NCBI GenBank assembly: GCA_016764435.1
Contig: JAESRX010000090.1
Location: 20,419-77,222, forward strand
Direction: 5' to 3'
DNA from: Flavobacteriaceae bacterium
GTDB lineage: Bacteria > Bacteroidota > Bacteroidia > Flavobacteriales > Flavobacteriaceae
DNA: 56,804 nt
This document shows, in pieces, positions 51,573 to 56,804 of this stretch. Each line of letters starts with the position of its first letter. Position 1 is the stretch's first letter. The notes beneath the pieces were generated by a model, which was not told where the DNA came from, did not search any database, and saw only the letters and a program-made list of their open reading frames with translations. The position numbers and the translations under genes are program-made.

Positions 51573-52256
51573 ATGAAAAATTTAGTCGTTTTAACAGGTG
51601 CTGGCATCAGTGCAGAGAGTGGCCTTCAAACATTTAGAGATGCAGATGGTCTCTGGGAAGGACATGACATTATGGAAGTTGCTTCCCCGGAAGGATGGCA
51701 TCAAAACAAACCCTTAGTCTTGGATTTTTACAATAAAAGACGTGCACAATTAAAAGAAGTACAACCGAATTCTGCGCATAAATTTTTAGCCTATTTGGAA
51801 CAGTATTACAAGGTGAAAATTATCACTCAAAATGTGGATAATTTACACGAACGTGCTGGAAGTAATCATGTACTTCATCTACATGGGGAATTATTAAAAG
51901 TACGCAGCACTAAAAATGAAGCCTTGGTCTACAACTGGGAAAATGATTTACTATTAGGTGATATGGGTGCTGACAATGCACAATTACGTCCTCATATTGT
52001 ATGGTTTGGAGAGGACGTCCCCTTACTAGAAACAGCTGCCTCTATTACAGAAACAGCTGATATATTAGTGATTGTAGGAACCTCCATGCAGGTATACCCT
52101 GCTGCAAGTTTAATCAATTATGTAAAATTTGGAACTCCTATCTACTTTATAGATCCCAAACCGACCATCAGTAAAAAAAGCCATCCTCATTTAACCATTA
52201 TCGCAAAAAAAGCCGTCGATGGAGTTCGTGATCTGGTAAAAATACTGACTAGTTAG
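51573..52256 (+). CDS. Sirtuin NAD-dependent protein deacylase (Sir2, cysteine-free)
   Basis: The 227-residue protein is a class III sirtuin: LTGAGISAESGLQTFR near 7-22, TQNVDNLHERAG near 88-99, the catalytic His in HLHGE near 105-109, and IVGTSMQVYPA near 170. DFYNKRR near 51-57 keeps the Tyr and Arg that select succinyl or other acidic acyl groups in CobB/SIRT5. The usual four zinc-binding cysteines between HGE and HIVWFGE are missing, and the protein contains no cysteine at all. It overlaps the convergent DUF6495-like gene by 8 bases. Confidence 0.92.
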   Translation: MKNLVVLTGAGISAESGLQTFRDADGLWEGHDIMEVASPEGWHQNKPLVLDFYNKRRAQLKEVQPNSAHKFLAYLEQYYKVKIITQNVDNLHERAGSNHVLHLHGELLKVRSTKNEALVYNWENDLLLGDMGADNAQLRPHIVWFGEDVPLLETAASITETADILVIVGTSMQVYPAASLINYVKFGTPIYFIDPKPTISKKSHPHLTIIAKKAVDGVRDLVKILTS

Positions 52257-52722
52257 CTAACATTTCTGACATGGCTTCGAACAATTCACCATTGGTGATG
52301 TTTGCTCCTTTTTCGATCAAGTCAAAAACCTCAGGGTTTCTGTCTTTTTCGTAGGTTTTGCTTGCCTTATAATAAGACACCTCGTCGTCGTTAGAATTAT
52401 TAAAGAACCATTGGAACCCTTTTTGCTCCATTAAATTAATGCCTTCTTTTTTTACTTCGATCACTATGCGGTGAATCTGATCTTGATTGCATTTAAACAA
52501 ATTAATTGATTGTTCTGAAAAATGCTCTAAATAATCAGTTTTTGCCAATACATTCTCCCAAACAGTATCGCTAAAAACATCTAGTTCTTCATCCGCCATA
52601 CTTGGGTTGTCCGTTTTTATACGATTCCACTCTGCTACATCAATTTTTTGCGTTGCTAAAAACGTTGCAAATTCTTCGTGCAAGGCTTCAAATTGTTCTT
52701 TTGATAATTGTCTATATTTCAT
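52249..52722 (-). CDS. DUF6495-like flavobacterial protein
   Basis: The 157-residue protein begins MKYRQLSKEQFEALHEEFATFLATQKID and continues with ADEELDVFSDTVWENVL near 44-60 and GFQWFFNNSNDDEVSYYKA near 103. I connect it with the DUF6495 proteins of Flavobacteriia from memory, without a search. It is soluble, acidic and helical. Function is unknown. It converges on and slightly overlaps the sirtuin gene. Confidence 0.7.
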   Translation of the reverse strand: MKYRQLSKEQFEALHEEFATFLATQKIDVAEWNRIKTDNPSMADEELDVFSDTVWENVLAKTDYLEHFSEQSINLFKCNQDQIHRIVIEVKKEGINLMEQKGFQWFFNNSNDDEVSYYKASKTYEKDRNPEVFDLIEKGANITNGELFEAMSEMLAN

Positions 52723-52767
52723 GCTAAATTATATTTGTTTTGAAAATTTTATAATGATTCTACATCA

Positions 52768-52799
52768 TAAAAAAACCGCTCAATTTACATTGAGCGGTC
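52768..52799 (-). terminator. Terminator of the TonB-dependent receptor gene
   Basis: ACCGCTCAAT and ATTGAGCGGT form a 10-bp stem with a 4-base loop. On the minus strand it is followed by a T7 run. Confidence 0.85.
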
Positions 52800-52821
52800 A
52801 AAGATAATTAATTTATTTTTT

Positions 52822-55800
52822 TTAGAAAATATAACGCAGTCCAAATTGCATTTGCCATCTAGATAATAAGTTAGATTCGTATCCAAAAGTTTCTGTTACA
52901 TCTCCATTAAAGTTGTAAGTAGGAACTCCTGCGTCATCCACAGTAACACCGATTGGTTGCACACTGTTAGGTGTTTGTACCAATCCCCAATCTGAACTAA
53001 TTAAGTTTCCAATATTCAAAATATCTAAACTCAACTGAATGGTATTTGATTTATCAGCAGCTACTTTAATTTTAAAGTCTTGCATGATTTTTACATCCCA
53101 TTTTCCTCTCCAAGGGCTTAATGCTCCGTAACGTTCAGCATAGGCACCTCTACGAGAATTTAAATAGTTGTCTTGTTGGATAAATGCATTGTATGCGACA
53201 CCTTGAGCTGCATTTGCAAAATTCATTCCTGCAATTTCAGCTGCGGTTGGTACATATAATAAATCGTTCACTCCGGAACCATCACCATTAATGTCTCCTC
53301 CATAGGTATAAGAGAATCGTCCACCTTGAGCATATTCAAAGAAGGTAGAAATAGTGGTTGCATATTTATCATTACCATAAGACCATCTTTTACTTGCTAC
53401 CCCAATAATTCTGTGTTTATCACCATATTTAGAATTCGCTAGTACATCCTCATTTACATTATTTAAAGCGGGGTTAAAGGCAAATGCATCACCCGTAATT
53501 TCAGCCTCAATAGAATTTACATCCTTAGCATTCATGTAATTATAGGCTAAACTCGTAAACAACCCATTTTCAAAACGTTTTTGAAGTTTTACCGTTGCAT
53601 TAAAAGAGCTTCCCTTATCCGTATTTGTCATTACATAGACATTCTGCGCTTCTTTATCACCAGCACCATATATAGGTCTATTATCGATTCCTGCCAAGTT
53701 ACTTGTAGGTTTAATCAAACTCCAATTTTGGACATGAACTCCATTAATATCTTTGGTATATGATAAATCTCCTGTAGCAATGATACCATTATCAAATTTA
53801 TAATCAGCACCTAAACTAGACCTCCATACTTGTGGAAATTGAAAATTAGGGTCTAATGCCTGAGTAAATGCGCTATCTGCACCAATGGTTTGATTTCCTA
53901 TCCAAACAAATGGCAAACGACCTGTAAAAATCCCTGTACCTCCACGTATTTGAAAAGAACTATCTCCAGTAACATCGTAATTAAATCCAACTCTAGGCGA
54001 CCATAATAATTTATCCGTTGGCATTTGGGTATTGTCAATCTTTACCGATTGCGCTGTATAAGGATTATAATAGGTTGCTGTAGGATTATAGTAATTATTG
54101 TTTGAGGCTAATTGAATATCAATATATTCTTGTGCTAAATCTGAAGTATCAAAGAATATCGGTTTGTCAACTCTAACCCCGTAAATTAGCTTAAAATTCT
54201 CACTTACATTCCATTCATCTTGAGCATACAATGCTGCTTGACCAACATTAATTTCATAGGATCTATATCCACCAACATTTCCAACACCGGCAGCATTAGA
54301 ATTATTAAATACAGCCTGTGCATTTTTAATATTTGTATCCACCACACCTCCAGGAAGCGCTAAGTCAAGAAAATCTTGAACAGATGGGTAAGGACCTCCG
54401 AAACCAGGAATGGTAAATGTTCCTCTATAAGGATAGGAGAAAGTATCATACCAAGCTAAGTTAAATGAATTCACAAAACTAAACTTCTCAAATGAAGCTC
54501 CAAAAGTAAAGGTGTGATCTCCCAAATAATAATTCATATTATTCGTAATCTGTAACACTCTCTGCTCTAAGGTATTATTAATAGAGAAAGGCTCATGCCC
54601 TGCAATAATATAAGGAGAACCATCTTTATAAATATTAATAACTGGCGCAGGCGCAGAGAAAGGGTCTCGTGTATCATCAAATAACGTATATCCAACTTGT
54701 AATTTATTGGTCATATTATTATCAAATGTAGAGTTGATTTCTAATAAAAATGAATTGATTTTATTATTCATTCTATATCCAGAATTTTGAAACTGAATGG
54801 TATTAAAATCAGGACCACGACGGTTTATAGCCGTTGGATGTGCAGATTTCTCTTGAAATGCATCTAAAAAATTATATACAAATGCCAAACGGTGATCATC
54901 ATTAATGTTCCAGTCCAATTTAAAAATACCTTTAGTAGATCCTGATTCATGATTAAATGCTTTATAATCCCCTGTGTCGTATCCCAATGCGGCTAAAGCA
55001 CTACGTACATCCATTAAGTCTTGTTCTAAGACTCTCGATTCGTTAATCGCACCAGAACCAGTATTGGCTACCCAAGACTGTCCTAGATCTGAACGCTTAT
55101 CTTTTTCAAAATTGGCGAAAAAGAATAATTTATTTTTGATAATTGGTCCTCCAACACTTACTCCGTATTGAGATTGTCTTAGATCAGACACAAAAATATC
55201 TTCTCCTTTAATTTTACTACCCGTTAAATCTTGATTTCTAAAATACCCGTATACAGTTCCTTTAAATTCGTTGGTACCACTTTTAGTCACCGCATTTACA
55301 GAAGCTCCTGTAAATCCAGAAAGTGTAACATCGTAAGGTGCCGTAGAAACTTGAATTTGCTCAATCGCATCCAAAGATACTGGTTGAGAACCCGTTTGTC
55401 CTCCAGGAGTTGCTGCATCCAATCCAAATGGATTGTTAAAAATAGATCCATCCAACGAAAAGTTATTGTATTGGTCATTTCTACCACCAAAAGATCCCCC
55501 ACTAGAAGAAGGCTCTAACCTATAAAAATCAGCTGCAGATCTAGAAATAGACGGTAAAGAAGCCAATTGTCTAGCATCAATATCTGTTTCTGAACCTGTT
55601 CTGTTTTTATTAAAGGTTTCGTTTTTACCAACAGTAATTACCACAGCTTCTAAAGCTTGACTATCAGAATTCATAGTTGCACTAATGCTAAACGCCTTTC
55701 CTAAAGATAAATACACATTATTATATACTATTTCTTTAAAACCAATAAAACTCACTTTAATGGTATAAGGCCCCCCTACACGTAAATTAGGAATTAAAAA

Positions 55801-55995
55801 ACGGCCACTATCCGATGACATGGCACCAGAAACCGTTCCAGAAGGAACATGTGTAGCAATAATGTTTGCTCCAAATAATGGTACCTTTGTATCATCAAAT
55901 ACTATCCCTTGCACTTTGGCTGTAGTCACCTGTGCAAAACCAATAGTTATTGAAAATACTGCTAAGCAAACAGTAATTAAAATACTTTTTTTCAT
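52822..55995 (-). CDS. TonB-dependent receptor, Oar-like, with carboxypeptidase-like domain
   Basis: This 1057-residue outer-membrane protein has a Sec signal (ending GFAQ near 21), then a CarboxypepD_reg-like beta domain (about 25-115, VQGIVFDDTKVPLFGANIIATH). A plug domain comes next (about 125-245, with SLPSISRSAADFYRLEPSSSGGSFGGRNDQYNNFSLDG). The rest is a 22-strand barrel ending in WQMQFGLRYIF. Long barrel segments resemble Oar proteins. It would take up a large substrate using TonB energy. No SusD partner is next to it, so it is not a classical SusC/D pair. A promoter box and a terminator frame it as one gene. Confidence 0.93.
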   Translation of the reverse strand: MKKSILITVCLAVFSITIGFAQVTTAKVQGIVFDDTKVPLFGANIIATHVPSGTVSGAMSSDSGRFLIPNLRVGGPYTIKVSFIGFKEIVYNNVYLSLGKAFSISATMNSDSQALEAVVITVGKNETFNKNRTGSETDIDARQLASLPSISRSAADFYRLEPSSSGGSFGGRNDQYNNFSLDGSIFNNPFGLDAATPGGQTGSQPVSLDAIEQIQVSTAPYDVTLSGFTGASVNAVTKSGTNEFKGTVYGYFRNQDLTGSKIKGEDIFVSDLRQSQYGVSVGGPIIKNKLFFFANFEKDKRSDLGQSWVANTGSGAINESRVLEQDLMDVRSALAALGYDTGDYKAFNHESGSTKGIFKLDWNINDDHRLAFVYNFLDAFQEKSAHPTAINRRGPDFNTIQFQNSGYRMNNKINSFLLEINSTFDNNMTNKLQVGYTLFDDTRDPFSAPAPVINIYKDGSPYIIAGHEPFSINNTLEQRVLQITNNMNYYLGDHTFTFGASFEKFSFVNSFNLAWYDTFSYPYRGTFTIPGFGGPYPSVQDFLDLALPGGVVDTNIKNAQAVFNNSNAAGVGNVGGYRSYEINVGQAALYAQDEWNVSENFKLIYGVRVDKPIFFDTSDLAQEYIDIQLASNNNYYNPTATYYNPYTAQSVKIDNTQMPTDKLLWSPRVGFNYDVTGDSSFQIRGGTGIFTGRLPFVWIGNQTIGADSAFTQALDPNFQFPQVWRSSLGADYKFDNGIIATGDLSYTKDINGVHVQNWSLIKPTSNLAGIDNRPIYGAGDKEAQNVYVMTNTDKGSSFNATVKLQKRFENGLFTSLAYNYMNAKDVNSIEAEITGDAFAFNPALNNVNEDVLANSKYGDKHRIIGVASKRWSYGNDKYATTISTFFEYAQGGRFSYTYGGDINGDGSGVNDLLYVPTAAEIAGMNFANAAQGVAYNAFIQQDNYLNSRRGAYAERYGALSPWRGKWDVKIMQDFKIKVAADKSNTIQLSLDILNIGNLISSDWGLVQTPNSVQPIGVTVDDAGVPTYNFNGDVTETFGYESNLLSRWQMQFGLRYIF

Positions 55996-56043
55996 AATCG
56001 TTGTGTTAAAGTTTGATTTGAATTGTTAATGATTTGTTAATTG

Positions 56044-56051
56044 CAAAAGTA
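56044..56051 (-). promoter_or_regulatory. -7 box of the TonB-dependent receptor gene
   Basis: TACTTTTG on the minus strand matches TAnnTTTG. It gives a leader of about 40 bases before the ATG at 55995. Confidence 0.5.
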
Positions 56052-56228
56052 AAACAAATCATTTAAACCTATTTCCCCTTCAAAAATTGTTATTAACGAT
56101 TGATTGTTAACTGCTTTATGAACGTGAAACAAGGCTAACTAATGGAGATTCCGTCATTTAGATGTTTCAACATCTTTTTAAATAACCTCTGAATTGTTAA
56201 TAACTATCCTTTCCATTAAAATAAGGCA

Positions 56229-56260
56229 CAAAAAAAAGCCCACTTAAAAAGTGGGCTTTT
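56229..56260 (-). terminator. Terminator after rplI
   Basis: AAAAGCCCACTT pairs with AAGTGGGCTTTT, a 12-bp stem with a 3-base loop. On the minus strand it is followed by a T run. It ends the ribosomal protein operon. Confidence 0.88.
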
Positions 56261-56284
56261 AATAATTTATTAACTGATAGTTAA

Positions 56285-56734
56285 TTATGCTTCAGCAACT
56301 ATTTCTAGAGGCAATGCTATAATTACGCTACGGTGTAAACGAACAGTAACAGTGTATTTTCCAATACGTTTGATACTTCCACCATCAACTTTAATGAATT
56401 TTTTATCAATATTTTGACCTATTTTAGACAATGCTTCAGCAATATCCGCGTTGTTTACAGATCCAAATAATTTTGAAGAATCAGCAGTTTTAGCTGCGAT
56501 CTTAAGTTCCAATGCTTTTAAAGCCTCAGCAATTACATTAGCGTCAGACACTAATTTTTCTTCTTTAAAAGCACGTTGCTTTAAAGTTTCTGCTAATACT
56601 TTTTTTGCTGATGAAGTAGCTAATACTGCCATTCCTTGAGGAATCAAAAAGTTACGACCGTAACCATTTTTTACAGATACAACGTCATCTTTAAATCCAA
56701 CGTTCTCAACGTCTTGTTTTAATATAAGTTCCAT
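56285..56734 (-). CDS. rplI: 50S ribosomal protein L9
   Basis: L9 binds 23S rRNA at the base of the L1 stalk. The 149-residue protein has the N-terminal signature MELILKQDVENVGFKDDVVSVKNGYGRNFLIPQG, a long connecting helix (about 40-75), and a C-terminal domain with LFGSVNNADIAEAL near 89-102. Length is normal. It lies 16 bases after the end of rpsR, in the common order rpsF-rpsR-rplI, and a terminator follows. Confidence 0.97.
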   Translation of the reverse strand: MELILKQDVENVGFKDDVVSVKNGYGRNFLIPQGMAVLATSSAKKVLAETLKQRAFKEEKLVSDANVIAEALKALELKIAAKTADSSKLFGSVNNADIAEALSKIGQNIDKKFIKVDGGSIKRIGKYTVTVRLHRSVIIALPLEIVAEA

Positions 56735-56750
56735 AGTTCCTACTTCGTTT

Positions 56751-56804
56751 TTATTTTAACATATCTCCAACGTAAGGCATTAAAGCCAAGTGACGAGACC
56801 TTTT
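56751..56804 (-). CDS. rpsR: 30S ribosomal protein S18, C-terminal end (partial)
   Basis: The last 17 codons and TAA of a minus-strand gene that runs off the window. The visible sequence KRSRHLALMPYVGDMLK is the conserved S18 ending (RxRxLALxPY). The position just upstream of rplI supports it. Confidence 0.9.
   Translation of the reverse strand, partial: KRSRHLALMPYVGDMLK

Overview
The window looks like chromosomal DNA of a marine flavobacterium (Bacteroidota, Flavobacteriaceae). The sequence is AT-rich. Promoters follow the Bacteroidota pattern (TTG, about 19 nt, TAnnTTTG). The gene content fits too: an Oar-like TonB-dependent receptor, a bifunctional HisB, HYC_CC_PP-type secreted proteins, and many Sec or lipoprotein signals. 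Species cannot be fixed from the sequence alone.

Layout. 1-1589: tail of an unidentified gene, an atypical SDR protein and a GNAT acetyltransferase. 1610-2313: three near-identical tRNA-Gly(TCC) units in tandem, each with its own promoter and terminator. 2331-9062: rhomboid protease, LpxL-like acyltransferase, a decayed outer-membrane beta-barrel gene with two lesions, GlmM, DUF2461 protein and saccharopine dehydrogenase. 9135-16542: a complete minus-strand histidine operon, hisG-D-C-B-H-A-F-IE. Its leader holds an unlisted 19-residue His-rich peptide and an intrinsic terminator, a textbook attenuator. 16742-24857: METTL25/GSTCD-like methyltransferase, PriA, a secreted Arg-rich protein behind a sigma-54-like promoter, THUMP RNA methyltransferase, a small methyltransferase and a ZIP metal transporter. 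25303-33205: Tat-type alkaline phosphatase, a MORN/trypsin-like protease, several poorly known small genes and a DnaQ-like exonuclease, separated by long, structured intergenic stretches.

33362-45167 is a copper/silver homeostasis island. An HYC_CC_PP protein is followed by a compact operon of CusA-type RND pump, TolC-like channel, degenerate HMA protein, CusB-type adaptor and two secreted HMA proteins. Then come a Met/His-rich lipoprotein, a second HYC_CC_PP protein, and a periplasmic cytochrome c, outer-membrane barrel and cytochrome lipoprotein cassette behind a nested palindrome. The pump keeps all three CusA-type methionines but carries two large insertions. This island, and above all its link to the cytochrome-barrel-cytochrome cassette, is the best candidate for an incompletely described system.

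45345-56804: YchJ-like protein, small basic protein, RlmF, topoisomerase III, POT peptide transporter, a cysteine-free sirtuin, two lineage-specific proteins, the TonB-dependent receptor, ribosomal protein L9 and the end of S18.

All functional calls rest on motifs and family knowledge read by eye. No database search was run.
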